Shown here piece after piece: positions 8,198-18,025 of a DNA stretch of 64,000 bases (position 1 is the first letter of the stretch; every line of letters starts with the position of its first letter). The notes below the pieces were generated by a model that worked only from the letters and a program-made list of their open reading frames with translations, was not told the origin of the DNA and did no database searches. This stretch comes from JAENWD01 sp963796915 (GTDB lineage Bacteria; Acidobacteriota; Vicinamibacteria; Vicinamibacterales; JAENWD01). The stretch spans positions 2,232,001 through 2,296,000 of the forward strand of contig CAWCNI010000004.1 of assembly GCA_963796915.1 (NCBI GenBank), in the 5' to 3' direction. A program made the position numbers and the translations under genes.

Positions 8198-9349
8198 GTG
8201 CCCTCATCCTTCCGCCCCGTCCTTATCTTTCTCTCTGTTGCGACCGTTCTCGCGGGCGTCCCGCTGTCCGCCACGGCGCAGACACCGCCCGATCTGTCGG
8301 GCAAGTGGTCGCTGAACCGCGCGCTCAGCCAGTTCCCGCCGGAGGTCGGCTTCAACGAAGAGTTCATGCCGCCCCCGACCGACGGCCGCGAGCCGGCGGC
8401 CGGCGGACACGGGCGCCGTGGATCCGGCGGTGGCCAGCGCAACTTCATGCCACGCCCGGAAAGCGCGGACGAAGGGAATCGGCTGCGGCTGCTCACCGAC
8501 GAGGCCCGTGAGCCGCCAGCGACGTTCACCATCGCGCAGACCGCGGCGGCCGTGACCCTCACCGATGACAAGGGGCACACACGCACGTTCCATCCGAATG
8601 GCAAGGAAGAGGTGACCGATCTCGGCGGCGTCCCGGCCGTGACGATCACGCGCTGGGACGGCGAGCAGCTCGCGATCCTGTTCGAGGTCGAGGAGGGCCG
8701 TCAGATCCGGACGGCGTATTCCCGCGCCGCCAGCCCCGATCGCGTGATTGTCGAGACGACGTTCATCGATCGCGGGAACAGCGAGAAGGTCTCACGCGTC
8801 TACGAGCCCTACGATCCCAACCGGTTGCCCTCCAGCACGGCGCGCTCGGCGTCGTCCGGACCGCCATCTTCGGGCGGCGCACCAGGCAACAGCGAGCCTC
8901 CGCCCGGCGCGTTCCATGCGCAGGCCGGCGCGGAGTTCAAAGGCCTGTCCACCGTCGGCCTGGTCGTCGAAGACATGGGCTCGCAGGCCGCGACGTGCGG
9001 GCTGAACCAGGGCACGATGGAGTCCGCGGTCTACAAACACCTCACCGCCACGGGCCTGCAGGTCCGCCGCAACTCCGACGAGGACACCTACGTCTACGTG
9101 AACATCAACGTCGGCAACCTGTCGAACGGCCTGTGCGTGTCGCGGTTCGACGTCTACCTGACGACGCACACGACGGCCACGCTGTCGTACCAGAGCTCGC
9201 CGGTCCTGGTCGAAGTGACGCTGATGCACAAGGGCAGCCTCGCCGGCGGCAGCCCAACAGCGCATGCCGACTCGGTGCAGAAGGGCGTGCTGGAATACGT
9301 CGATCAGATCGCCGCACGCATCCACGACGCGAACCCGTCCAAACCGTAG
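8198..9349 (+). CDS. Exported protein of unknown function
   Basis: The 383-residue product starts at GTG 8198 (GGAG just upstream) and opens with a signal peptide (to TAQ at about residue 28). Next comes DLSGKWSLNRALSQFP, a 'GxWxLN..S' opening common in exported acidobacterial lipocalin-like proteins, then a Gly/Arg-rich insert and a beta-rich stretch to about 205. A Ser/Pro linker (about 210-240) leads to a second domain, FKGLSTVGLVVEDMGSQAAT onwards, with two cysteines and several alternating-hydrophobicity strands to the end. I do not recognise a named family for the second domain. The stop is followed seven bases later by the start of the GH3 gene, so the two may be cotranscribed. Confidence 0.7.
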   Translation: MPSSFRPVLIFLSVATVLAGVPLSATAQTPPDLSGKWSLNRALSQFPPEVGFNEEFMPPPTDGREPAAGGHGRRGSGGGQRNFMPRPESADEGNRLRLLTDEAREPPATFTIAQTAAAVTLTDDKGHTRTFHPNGKEEVTDLGGVPAVTITRWDGEQLAILFEVEEGRQIRTAYSRAASPDRVIVETTFIDRGNSEKVSRVYEPYDPNRLPSSTARSASSGPPSSGGAPGNSEPPPGAFHAQAGAEFKGLSTVGLVVEDMGSQAATCGLNQGTMESAVYKHLTATGLQVRRNSDEDTYVYVNINVGNLSNGLCVSRFDVYLTTHTTATLSYQSSPVLVEVTLMHKGSLAGGSPTAHADSVQKGVLEYVDQIAARIHDANPSKP

Positions 9350-9356
9350 GGCGACA

Positions 9357-11553
9357 TTGACGATCACACCCCGACCCGCTCCCCTGCTGCTGCTCGCCGC
9401 GCTCGCGCTCACTGTCGGACTTGCCGCGCAGACCCCCGCGCCGGCTGCCTCACCTGTGGCCGACATGGATGCGCCCTTCCGCAATCCGGACCTGGCTGAC
9501 GATCAACGCCTGAAGGATCTGGTCGCGCGCCTCACGCCCGACGAGAAGATCGCCTGTCTGAGCACCAATCCCGAAGTGCCGCGGCTGGGCATTCGCGGCG
9601 CCCGATTCGTCGAAGGGATTCACGGCCTCGCCTATGGCGGTCCCAGCAACTGGGGCAGCCGCAACCCGATGCCGACGACGATCTTCCCGCAGGGTGTCGG
9701 CCTCGGCGAGACGTGGGACGTCGATGCCGTGCGGAAGGTCGCCAGCATCGAGGGTTATGAGGCACGCTTCATCTTCCAGAGCTCGCGCTGGCATCGTGGC
9801 GGGCTGGTCATCCTGTCGCCGAATGCCGACCTGGCCCGCGACCCTCGCTGGGGCCGCACCGAGGAGAGCTACGGCGAAGACCCGTTCCTCGATGGCACGC
9901 TGGTCGTGTCCTTCATCAAGGGCCTGCAGGGCGACGACCCGAAGCACTGGCAGGCGGCGTCGCTGATGAAGCATCTGCTCGCCAACAGCAACGAGCACCT
10001 CCGCACCTCCTCATCGTCAGACTTCGACGAGCGCCTGCTGGCCGAGTACCTACAGCGTGCCGTTCCGCATGGGCGTGATGGAGGGCCACGCCAACGCCTT
10101 CATGGCGGCCTACAACAAGGTCAACGGCATCCCCTGCATCATTCAGCCGTTCCTGCGCGCCATGACGATGGGGCAATGGGGCCTGGACGGAATCATCTGC
10201 AGCGATGGCGGGGCGCTTGGCCTGCTGGTCACCGACCACAAGGCGTTCAAAGAGTGGGACGAGGCTGCAGCGGCGTCGATCAAGGCTGGCATCACTGTGT
10301 TTCTCGATCGCTATCCCGACGCCGTACGTTCGGCGCTCGCGAAGAACCTCATCACCGACGCCGACATCGACGCCGCGCTGATCCGGAACTTCCGCGTCTC
10401 GCTGCGGCTTGGACTGCTCGATCCGCCGGACCGCGATCCGTACACGCAAATCGGTTTGACGGGCGAAGACCCGTGGACGTCGGACAAACACCGGAGCGCC
10501 GTACTCGACGTGACGCGCAAGTCGATCGTGCTGCTGAAGAACGATGGGGGCCTGCTGCCTCTCGACAGCAGCAAGGTGAAGTCGATTGCAGTCATTGGCC
10601 CACGGGCTGGCGCCGTACTGCCGGACTGGTACAGCGGCACGCCGCCCTACACCGTCTCGCCGCTTGGCGGCATCAGGCAGCGCGCAGGCAGCGGGGTGAC
10701 AATCACGGTCGCCACCGACAACACCAACGGCACCGCGGCGGCTGCAGCCAAGGCGGCCGACGTCGCGATCGTCATCGTCGGCAACCACCCGACGTGTGAT
10801 GCCGGCTGGGAGAAGTGTCCCGTCGCCAGCGACGGCAAGGAAGCCGTCGATCGCCAGGCCATCGACCTCGAGCAGGAAGCGCTGGTCAAGGACGTCTTCG
10901 CCGCGAACCCGCGGACCATCGTCGTCCTGAAGGCCAGCTTCCCGTTTGCCATCAACTGGAGCCAGGCGCACGTGCCGGCGATCCTGACCATGGCGCATAG
11001 CAGCCAGGAGGAAGGCACCGCGCTGGCGGATGTGCTGTTCGGCGACTACAACCCGGCCGGCCGTCTCGTGCACACCTGGCCGGCGTCACTCGACCAGCTC
11101 CCGCCGATGATGGACTACGACATCCGCCACGGCCGGACCTACATGTATTTCAAGGGCCAGCCGCTTTACCCGTTCGGCTACGGCCTGAGCTACACGCGGT
11201 TCACGTACTCGAACCTGGCGCCGAGCGCGACGACCCTGGCGGCGGATGGGACGGTGGACGTGAAGGTAGACGTCAAGAACGCCGGCGCGCGCCGCGGCGA
11301 CGAGGTCGTGCAGCTCTACGTGTCGTATCCCTCATCGAAGGTCTCGCGTCCGAACCGTCAGCTCGTCGGCTTCACGCGCGTGAGCATCGAGCCGGGCCAG
11401 ACGCGCACCGTCAGCATCCCGCTTCCCGCGAGTCGTCTTGCCTGGTGGGACGCCGCGCAGCAGAAGTTCGTAGTCGAACCCGGCCCCGTGACAGTTATGG
11501 TTGCCGCCTCGTCCGCCGACGTCCGCGCCCAGACGACGCTGACAGTGAACTAG
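9357..11553 (+). pseudogene. Exported GH3 beta-glucosidase, interrupted by a +1 frameshift
   Basis: A TTG at 9357 starts a signal peptide (PLLLLAALALTVGLAAQ). Residues to about 230 match the GH3 N-terminal TIM barrel (RLKDLVARLTPDEKIACLS, FPQGVGLGETWD, NADLARDPRWGRTEESYGED, SLMKHLLANSNE). At 10048-10050 the frame breaks after DERLLAEY: removing one C restores the expected EYYSVPFRMGVMEGHANAFM. The second part holds the nucleophile region GIICSDGGAL, the GH3 C-terminal alpha/beta domain, and a terminal fibronectin-III-like domain (RGDEVVQLYVSYP). Restored length is 731 residues, normal for the family. Such enzymes release glucose or xylose from non-reducing ends in the periplasm. Whether the shift is a real mutation, an assembly error or recoding cannot be told here; the C-terminal part alone (GTG at 10057) would lack the barrel start. 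Confidence 0.88.
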
Positions 11554-11567
11554 TTTTCCGCAAGGCC

Positions 11568-11636
11568 GACTTTCGTAGGGCCGACCTCCACTTCCGTAGG
11601 AACTTCCGTAGGGCCGATCTTTAGATCGGCCTCTCA
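11568..11636 (-). repeat. Dispersed hairpin element, copy 2, with partial duplicates
   Basis: GGCCGATCT (11612-11620) and AGATCGGCC (11623-11631) again form 9-bp arms, preceded by CGTAG. This is the inverted-orientation match of the element at 6029-6063. Upstream, TTCGTAGGGCCGACC and TTCCGTAGGAAC look like partial copies of the same unit. It lies between convergent genes. Confidence 0.7.
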
Positions 11637-11665
11637 CCGATTCGCCCGTTCGCCCAATCGCGCTG

Positions 11666-13393
11666 TCAGGCCCTATACGCGGTCCCTCCCCCCACCACCG
11701 TCCGGACCACCTCGATGTCCTTGATCTTCTCGGGATCCACTGTGTGCGGATCGTCAGCGAGAACGACGAAGTCTGCGAGCTTCCCTGCCGTCACCGAGCC
11801 CTTGATCGACTCTTCGCGTGACGCATGCGCGCCGTTGATCGTGTTGACCTGCAGCGCCTCGTCCACCGTGATGCGCTGATTGGCGCCCCACGTGGCGCCG
11901 TCCCAGCCCCGACGCGTGACCATCCCCTGGATTCCCATCAGCGGCGCAAACGGCCCCGGCTGGAAGTCGGAGCCCGCCGCAGCCGGAATGCCCGCGTCCA
12001 GGAACGAGCGGTAGGCCATCGCGCGCTTCATCAGCTCCTCGCCGTAGAACACGAACTTGTCCGAGTTGTAGTAGGCGTAGCTGGTGAACGGCGTCGGAAT
12101 CGCGCCGGCGGCCTTGATGCGGCGCACCAGGTCGTCGGTGATCAGCGTGCAGTGCGTGATCTTCGGCCGCGCGTCCGGCCGCGGGAACAGCTGCTGCGCA
12201 CGTTCGATCGCCGTGAGATACATGCCGATGGCGACGTCGCCGTTGGCGTGGCAGTTCACCTGGATGCCGGCGCGATGGACGCGCTCGACCCAGGCGTTGA
12301 GGTCGTCCTGCGTCTCGGTGACGTTGCCCTTGTACGGCGGCGTCACGCCAGGAAACGGCACGCTCATCGCCATCGTCCGCTCCGAGAACGACCCGTCAAC
12401 CGTGTGTTCAGCGGTCGCGCCGAGGCGGATCCATTCGTCGCCGAAGCCGGTCATGATGCCGGCGGCAATCATCGCCTCGAGCACTGCGCCATAGGGCTCG
12501 TAGCTCACCCGATGCAGCAACTCGCCGCGCGCGCGCACCTGCTGCAGCGCGGCGAGGTTGCCGCCCTGGTGGTGGACGCTGGTCAGCCCGTAGCGGACGA
12601 ACTGCTTCGAGATGTGCGCCAGCCCGTCGCGGTCGCGCTGTTCCTGCTGCTCCTGCGTGTAGGTGGGTCGAGCGCCAACCTTCTCGAACACCGCCATCGC
12701 GCGGTCCGTGACGCGGCCGTTCAGCTCGCCGCTGTCGTCGTGATCGAACGTGCCGCCTGGCGGGTTGGGCGTCTTCTTCGTGACGCCCGCCATCTCGAAG
12801 GCCTTGCTGTTGTAGAAGCCGGTGTGGCCGCCGCGATGGTGCACCACCACGGGATGGTCGAGCGACACCGCGTCGAGGTCCTTCGCGGTGACACGGCGCT
12901 TGTCCTTCACCTTGGTGTCGTCGTAGAAGTAGCCTTCGACCCACGTCCCCGGCGGCGTCTCCTTCGCCCTGGCGCGGAGCTTGTCGACGATGCTGGCGAT
13001 GGTGACGAACTCGACCTGGAACGGATTGCCGACCAGCACTTCGTAGAGCAGGACCGTGCCGAAGCAATGATTGTGGCAGTCGGTGAAGCCAGGGACGATG
13101 GTCATCCCCTTCGCGTCGAGCGTCTGCGTCCCCTTGCCCGCGAGTCCCTTGATGTCGGCGCTCCGGCCCACTGCGACGAAGCGGCCGTTCCTGACCGCGA
13201 AGGCCTCGGCCTTGGGGAGTGCCGGATCCATCGTGTAGACCGTGGCGTTCAGGACCACGAGGTCGGCGTCCGTCGTGGTATCGGCAGCTGCGACGACGCC
13301 GGGCGTTGCACCGACCCACGAGCCGCCCACTGCACCCGCCAGCCCCGCGCCGGCCAGCCCCATGAACCCTCGTCGACTCTGTCGCTCACTCAC
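11666..13393 (-). CDS. Tat-exported amidohydrolase, YtcJ-like (Amidohydro_3)
   Basis: The 575-residue product begins with a twin-arginine signal (SRRGFMGLAGAG, then a hydrophobic run to about residue 36), so it is folded with its metal before export. The metal-dependent hydrolase core starts DLVVLNATVYTMDPALP and GMTIVPGFTDCHNHCFG, with the HxH pair as HNH; later blocks are CHANGDVAIGMYL, KITHCTLITDD and AAGSDFQPGPFAP, each with an expected metal ligand (His, His, Asp). YtcJ-type enzymes deacylate N-substituted amino acids or amides; the substrate is unknown. Its start overlaps the stop of the upstream RidA-like gene by 4 bp, a tight pair suggesting related chemistry (imine or enamine intermediates). 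Confidence 0.88.
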   Translation of the reverse strand: MSERQSRRGFMGLAGAGLAGAVGGSWVGATPGVVAAADTTTDADLVVLNATVYTMDPALPKAEAFAVRNGRFVAVGRSADIKGLAGKGTQTLDAKGMTIVPGFTDCHNHCFGTVLLYEVLVGNPFQVEFVTIASIVDKLRARAKETPPGTWVEGYFYDDTKVKDKRRVTAKDLDAVSLDHPVVVHHRGGHTGFYNSKAFEMAGVTKKTPNPPGGTFDHDDSGELNGRVTDRAMAVFEKVGARPTYTQEQQEQRDRDGLAHISKQFVRYGLTSVHHQGGNLAALQQVRARGELLHRVSYEPYGAVLEAMIAAGIMTGFGDEWIRLGATAEHTVDGSFSERTMAMSVPFPGVTPPYKGNVTETQDDLNAWVERVHRAGIQVNCHANGDVAIGMYLTAIERAQQLFPRPDARPKITHCTLITDDLVRRIKAAGAIPTPFTSYAYYNSDKFVFYGEELMKRAMAYRSFLDAGIPAAAGSDFQPGPFAPLMGIQGMVTRRGWDGATWGANQRITVDEALQVNTINGAHASREESIKGSVTAGKLADFVVLADDPHTVDPEKIKDIEVVRTVVGGGTAYRA

Positions 13394-13839
13394 GGGATCA
13401 CCGCCGTCGCGTCGATCTCCACCAGCCAGTCCTCGGATGCCAGGGACTGCACGCCCACGAGCGTCGCGGCTGGAGGTTCCACCGAGCCCATGGCTCGGAG
13501 TCGTGCCGCCCGCAGGTCGTCGCGCATCGACGGCTGATAGTTCACGACATACGTCGTGATCTTGACCACGTCCTTGAACGTCGCTCCGCTCCCCTCCAGC
13601 GCGAGCCGAACATTTTCCCAGGCCTGATTCGCCTGCGCCTTCAGATCGCCCTTGCCGACCAGCTCGCCCTTCGCATTGTGGGCCACCTGCCCGGAGATCC
13701 AGATGACAGTGCCAGGCCTGGCCTTCACGACCTGGGTGTATGCCGGCGAGGTCCCGAGCCCGGGCGGATTGATGTGCTGAATGTCCTGGCCGAGCAACAG
13801 GCCCAGTGAGTACAGGAAAAGGATCGGCGTTGTGTGCAT
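13390..13839 (-). CDS. RidA/YjgF-family protein with hydrophobic N-terminus
   Basis: RidA proteins hydrolyse reactive enamine/imine intermediates. The 149-residue product (ATG at 13837-13839) carries the family pattern: PPGLGTSPAYTQVVKA, VIWISGQVA, QANQAWENVRLALEGSGATF, DVVKITTYVVNY, and the closing VGVQSLASEDWLVEIDATAV. The conserved Arg before the final motif in classic RidA is not evident, so it may be a RidA-like subgroup. A short hydrophobic N-terminal segment (ILFLYSLGLLLG) may direct export, matching the Tat-exported amidohydrolase whose gene overlaps it by 4 bp. A longer start at 13881 is possible but less signal-like. Confidence 0.85.
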   Translation of the reverse strand: MHTTPILFLYSLGLLLGQDIQHINPPGLGTSPAYTQVVKARPGTVIWISGQVAHNAKGELVGKGDLKAQANQAWENVRLALEGSGATFKDVVKITTYVVNYQPSMRDDLRAARLRAMGSVEPPAATLVGVQSLASEDWLVEIDATAVIP

Positions 13840-13898
13840 GGCGTGCAGCTTATCCCTTCGAGAAGCGCGTGGTCGAATCAAGCCGGTGCTGCTAAAGT

Positions 13899-15410
13899 TT
13901 GCGCGTGCAGAAACCGTCCGTGCTGCTGATCCTTTACGCCCTGGCGGCGATGCCCGCGTTCGCGGCCGCGCAGCCGATTGCCGTGAGCAGCATGAACCCT
14001 CACTACTTCGCGCTCAACGGCAAGCCCGTGGTCCTGGTCACGTCCGACCACCATTACGGCGCCGTCATCGACCGCGACTTCGACTACGCGCGCTTTCTCG
14101 ACACACTCGCCGCGTCCGGCATGAACCTGACGCGGATCTATCCGGGTGGCATGTTCGAGGCGCCCGACAAGTACCGTGCCGGCAACCCGCTCGGCCCGCT
14201 GCCTGGCCGGCAGCTGCTGCCCTGGATGCGTACGACGACGCCTGGCGCGAATCCGCTGCTGGCGCCGGCCGGCGCGCCATCGATGAAGTTCGACCTCGAT
14301 CGCTGGAACCCCGAGTACTTCGACCGCCTGAAGGCCTTCGTCGCCTACGCTGCCACAAAACACATCGTCGTCGAGGTGGCGCTGTTCAACGGCATGTACG
14401 CCGACAGCTGGCCGCTGATGGCGATGTATCACGGCAACAACATCCAGGGCGTCGGCAACTACGAGGCCGACGTGTGCGGCCTCTACACGACCAACGATGC
14501 GCGAAACCGGGACGTCATCCGCTACCAGCGTGCGTATGTCGCGAAGGTCACGACGGAGCTGAATGGGTTCGACAACGTGATCTTCGATCTCAGCGACGAG
14601 CCGCTGCTGCAGGGCACACCGGGCGGCGGGATCATCTTCCTCGACCACGCCGATGTCATTCCCTGGCTGCAGCAGATGGGCGATGCGTTTCTGGCGGCGG
14701 AGGCGGCGCTCCCGAAGAAGCACGTGCTCGGACAGACCGTGCAGAGCCTGTCGCCAGACCTCTCGGGCGAGCCGTGGGTGCAATGGCTGCCGACCGAATA
14801 CGTCAAGGCGGCCGGCGCGGCGCTCGAGAAGAACTACGGCGCGCGCAAGCCGATCGTCGACGTCGAGTCCGACTACTACGGCGCGTCCCTCGTCAGCTCC
14901 TACGGGCCAGACGATGTGCGGATCGAGGGATGGTGGTTCATGCTCGGCGGCGGCGCGGGGATCATCAATTTGAACAGCGAGTTCCATCGCGGGCAGGAAG
15001 CCGGTGGCGCGGATACGCGTGAGCGGATCCTGCCGCAGCGCACGCTCTTGAAGCGCTTCATGGACAACCTCGACCTTACGGCAGTCACTCGGTTCGTTGG
15101 CGTCGCCCCGCTGCCCGACGGCATCGTCGTCAGCGCGCTGGCGCATCCCGGCGAGCAGTACGCCGTCTACCTGGCGCACGCGAAGAGCGACGGCCAATGG
15201 GGCGCGCATTTTGTGGCGGTCCCGGGCGCCTATACCGACACGATTGAACTGAAAGACGTGCCTGCCGGAAAGTACGAGGTGAAGTGGGTCGATCCCGCCA
15301 CCGGCGCTGACATCAAGGTGGACGTGGTGGCAGCGTCAGGCGGCGCACTCAGGCTGCAGGCGCCGAGTTACGCCCTTGATATCGCGGTCCGCCTCGAGCG
15401 GATCCGCTAG
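13899..15410 (+). CDS. Exported TIM-barrel glycoside hydrolase-like protein
   Basis: The 503-residue product starts at TTG 13899 or GTG 13905 and has a signal peptide (VLLILYALAAMPAFAAA). The body reads like a cellulase-type barrel: NGKPVVLVTSDHHYGAVIDR, FLDTLAASGMNLTRIYPGGM, TKHIVVEVALFNGMYADSWP, and NVIFDLSDEPLL, where the Glu in DEP sits where GH5-like enzymes carry the acid/base Glu. PIVDVESDYYG provides a possible second carboxylate. The C-terminal 120 residues form a small beta domain. The family is probably close to DUF4038-type hydrolases; substrate unknown. It is divergent from the RidA/amidohydrolase pair with about 60 bp between. Confidence 0.75.
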   Translation: MRVQKPSVLLILYALAAMPAFAAAQPIAVSSMNPHYFALNGKPVVLVTSDHHYGAVIDRDFDYARFLDTLAASGMNLTRIYPGGMFEAPDKYRAGNPLGPLPGRQLLPWMRTTTPGANPLLAPAGAPSMKFDLDRWNPEYFDRLKAFVAYAATKHIVVEVALFNGMYADSWPLMAMYHGNNIQGVGNYEADVCGLYTTNDARNRDVIRYQRAYVAKVTTELNGFDNVIFDLSDEPLLQGTPGGGIIFLDHADVIPWLQQMGDAFLAAEAALPKKHVLGQTVQSLSPDLSGEPWVQWLPTEYVKAAGAALEKNYGARKPIVDVESDYYGASLVSSYGPDDVRIEGWWFMLGGGAGIINLNSEFHRGQEAGGADTRERILPQRTLLKRFMDNLDLTAVTRFVGVAPLPDGIVVSALAHPGEQYAVYLAHAKSDGQWGAHFVAVPGAYTDTIELKDVPAGKYEVKWVDPATGADIKVDVVAASGGALRLQAPSYALDIAVRLERIR

Positions 15411-15490
15411 TCCCCACTTTCGACGGAACTCCGCTACGTCCACACCCATGGCCAGTTAGACCGGAATAGAATGTCGGCCTCGCCACCATC

Positions 15491-18025
15491 ATGGAGTTTT
15501 CACCGGGCGCCGAGGTCGGACCATATCGGATTCAACGTCTGATTGGTAAAGGCGGCATGGGCGAAGTCTACGTGGCCCATGACACCCGCCTCGACCGGGA
15601 CGTCGCGATCAAGGTACTGACCGCAGAACTGGCGGCTACGGGTGCGTACAGCCGTCACCTGTTGAGAGAGGCGAGAGCGATCGCGCATCTGAGCCACCCC
15701 AACATCGCGTCGGTATTTGACGTCATCGAGCGGGACGGCCGCGTCTGCCTCGTGATGGAGTACCTGCACGGCGAAACGCTGGCGGCACGGTTGACGCGAG
15801 AGCCTCTGCCCGAAGCGGAGTTCTTTGGTTACGCAGAGCAGATCGCGTCGGCACTGGTCCATGCGCACGCGCACGGCATCCTGCACTGCGACCTGAAGCC
15901 GGGCAACATCTTCATCACCGACGAAGGCACGGTCAAGGTGCTGGACTTCGGTCTCGCCCGAACGATTCACGCGGACACCGGATCGACAGCGACGGCGACG
16001 GGTCTGGCCACGAGTATCCTGCTCGATCGCGCAGGCACGCCTGCCTATATGGCGCCGGAGCAACGAGCAGGCGGGCACCTCGACGCGCGAACCGACATCT
16101 ACAGCTTCGGCGTCGTGCTCGGCGACATGGCCGCTGCGGCGGCGAGTCGAACGTCAGACCCGTACAGCACGACACGGCTACCAGGTGGCGGCTTCGCCAT
16201 CTCGAGCGCCATGACGACAGTGATCGAGCGCGCCCGTACCGCCAACCCCGATCAGCGGTTTCAGGCAGTGACGGATTTGCGGGCGGCGCTTGGGGCGTGC
16301 CGGACGACGGCCAGTCGAACGCCCTGGGCTGCCGCACTCTCTCAGACGCGCACCGGAATCGCAGCGACGCTACTGCTGGTCGCCGCCTGTGTGGCACTGG
16401 TGTCGCGGCTCGTTGTCGCTCCACGGCCGTCGGCCGCAACGTCACGTGCGGTCGTCGCGGTCCTGCCATTCACCACAGACGTGACCGACTCGTCGGCCGA
16501 GGCGGTGGCGTCGGGACTCACCGAGCTGGTCTCAAACGACCTCGCCCGTGCCACCAACCTCGTCGTGGTCTCCGATACGTCCGTCCGGTCGGCTGGTGTC
16601 GACAAGCTATCGCCCACGCAGGCAGGCCGTCAGCTTGGCGCCAGCCATCTCGTGCTGGGCCGCGTGCATACCCGCGGGACAATGCTGCAGGTAGACCTGC
16701 AAGTCTTTGTCGCCGCAGCGGGGCGAGCCGCCGTCACGGGCACTGTCGAAAACGGATACGCCGCGCTCGCGTCCGATCGAGGCGCGCTGTCTCGCGCCGT
16801 TCGCGAGCGGCTGACCGCGGCGGGCCTGCCGGCTCCCGCCCTGCCCTTACAACCGGGCGCCGAGGCCATCGATCGCCTGGCGTTCGAATACTACGCAAGA
16901 GGGCGTGAGTATCTGCTCAATGCCGACGCGACTCGAAATCTGAGCCTCGCGCTGGATCTATTTCAGAAGGCGCTGACACGGGCACCCACATTTGCGCTCG
17001 CACACGCAGGAGTCGCGGAGGCCTTGTGGCGTCGCTATCGGGATAGCAGGAACACGTCCGATGCCGCGGCGGCGCAAACTGCGGCCTTCGACGCTCTTCG
17101 GCTTGCGCCGGAGGATCCAATCGTCCGCTACGCGGTGGCGATTACATTGCAGGAGACGGGCAAGGCGGCGGACGCGATCAGCGAATTCGAGGCGCTGCTC
17201 CGCTCGCGGCCATCGAGCGACGACGCGCATCGCGCGCTCGGAATTCTTTACGGGCAGGCGGACCAGTGGGATAAGGCAAACGCGCATTTCACGGCCGCAG
17301 TGAGTCTCCGGCCAGGCTATTGGCGCAACTATCAGGCCTACGGTGAGGCGTGTTTCGATGCCGGCCGCTTCGAGCAGGCAATCCCGCTGTTTCAGCAGGC
17401 GATCAATTTTCGACCTGAAAGCGCATCGGCCTATCAGGCTCTTGGCACGACGTATCACGCACTCGGGCGGATCGACGAGGCGAAGAAGTACTACGAGCAG
17501 GCCAACAGCATCGAGCCGACTGCGTTCGCGTATTCCAACCTTGCGCTGATCGCCTACTCGCAGCGTCGATGGCCGGCTGCTGTGGCGGCGTATCGCCGCT
17601 CTGCCGAACTGGAGCCCAACGAGCCCGTGACGTGGCGCAATCTCGGCGACACTCTGGTTCGCGCCGGAAACAGGGCCGACGCGCTCGACGCGTATCAACG
17701 GGCTGTCGACCTGGCGGCGGCTCAGCTGAAGGTCAACCCGAATCGGGCGGCCTTGAAGAGCCTCCAGGCGCTGTGCACGGCCAAGATGGGGCATGCCGCT
17801 GAGGCCGGACGGTTGATTGACGAGGCGTTAGACATCGACCAGGTTGACGGCGAAGTGCTTTACCACGCCGCGGTCGTCGCGCTCCTGTCCGGGAAGCGTC
17901 CGGAGGCTTTGGCATTCGTGCGGCGATCGATTGACAGTGGCTATAGCGCGGCTATGATCGCCGACGACGAAGACCTGGAGCCGCTCCACTCGGACCCCAC
18001 GTTCACCACCATCCTGAAGCGATGA
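15491..18025 (+). CDS. Membrane Ser/Thr protein kinase with TPR sensor domain
   Basis: 844 residues. The kinase domain (about 12-275) has the glycine loop GKGGMGEV, Lys41 (VAIKVL), DFG at 152-154 and the APEQ motif. The catalytic loop is HCDLKPGN (132-139): the usual Arg before the catalytic Asp134 is Cys, making it a non-RD kinase that may not need activation-loop phosphorylation. A single membrane span (about 293-315) follows, then a domain with VVAVLPFTTDVTDSSAEAVA typical of TPR-kinase proteins, and about eight TPR units from 455 to the end (for example PLFQQAINFRPESASAYQAL). TPRs would face the periplasm and bind protein or peptide ligands. The next gene overlaps by 4 bp. Confidence 0.93.
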   Translation: MEFSPGAEVGPYRIQRLIGKGGMGEVYVAHDTRLDRDVAIKVLTAELAATGAYSRHLLREARAIAHLSHPNIASVFDVIERDGRVCLVMEYLHGETLAARLTREPLPEAEFFGYAEQIASALVHAHAHGILHCDLKPGNIFITDEGTVKVLDFGLARTIHADTGSTATATGLATSILLDRAGTPAYMAPEQRAGGHLDARTDIYSFGVVLGDMAAAAASRTSDPYSTTRLPGGGFAISSAMTTVIERARTANPDQRFQAVTDLRAALGACRTTASRTPWAAALSQTRTGIAATLLLVAACVALVSRLVVAPRPSAATSRAVVAVLPFTTDVTDSSAEAVASGLTELVSNDLARATNLVVVSDTSVRSAGVDKLSPTQAGRQLGASHLVLGRVHTRGTMLQVDLQVFVAAAGRAAVTGTVENGYAALASDRGALSRAVRERLTAAGLPAPALPLQPGAEAIDRLAFEYYARGREYLLNADATRNLSLALDLFQKALTRAPTFALAHAGVAEALWRRYRDSRNTSDAAAAQTAAFDALRLAPEDPIVRYAVAITLQETGKAADAISEFEALLRSRPSSDDAHRALGILYGQADQWDKANAHFTAAVSLRPGYWRNYQAYGEACFDAGRFEQAIPLFQQAINFRPESASAYQALGTTYHALGRIDEAKKYYEQANSIEPTAFAYSNLALIAYSQRRWPAAVAAYRRSAELEPNEPVTWRNLGDTLVRAGNRADALDAYQRAVDLAAAQLKVNPNRAALKSLQALCTAKMGHAAEAGRLIDEALDIDQVDGEVLYHAAVVALLSGKRPEALAFVRRSIDSGYSAAMIADDEDLEPLHSDPTFTTILKR

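Noticed and set aside
10060..10799. Continuation of the first GH3 frame to 10799
   Set aside because: Beyond 10050 it is Arg/His-rich out-of-frame translation; the GH3 sequence continues in the other frame.
11825..13537. 570-residue plus-strand open frame
   Set aside because: Antisense to the YtcJ-like amidohydrolase and RidA genes, which carry clear family motifs.
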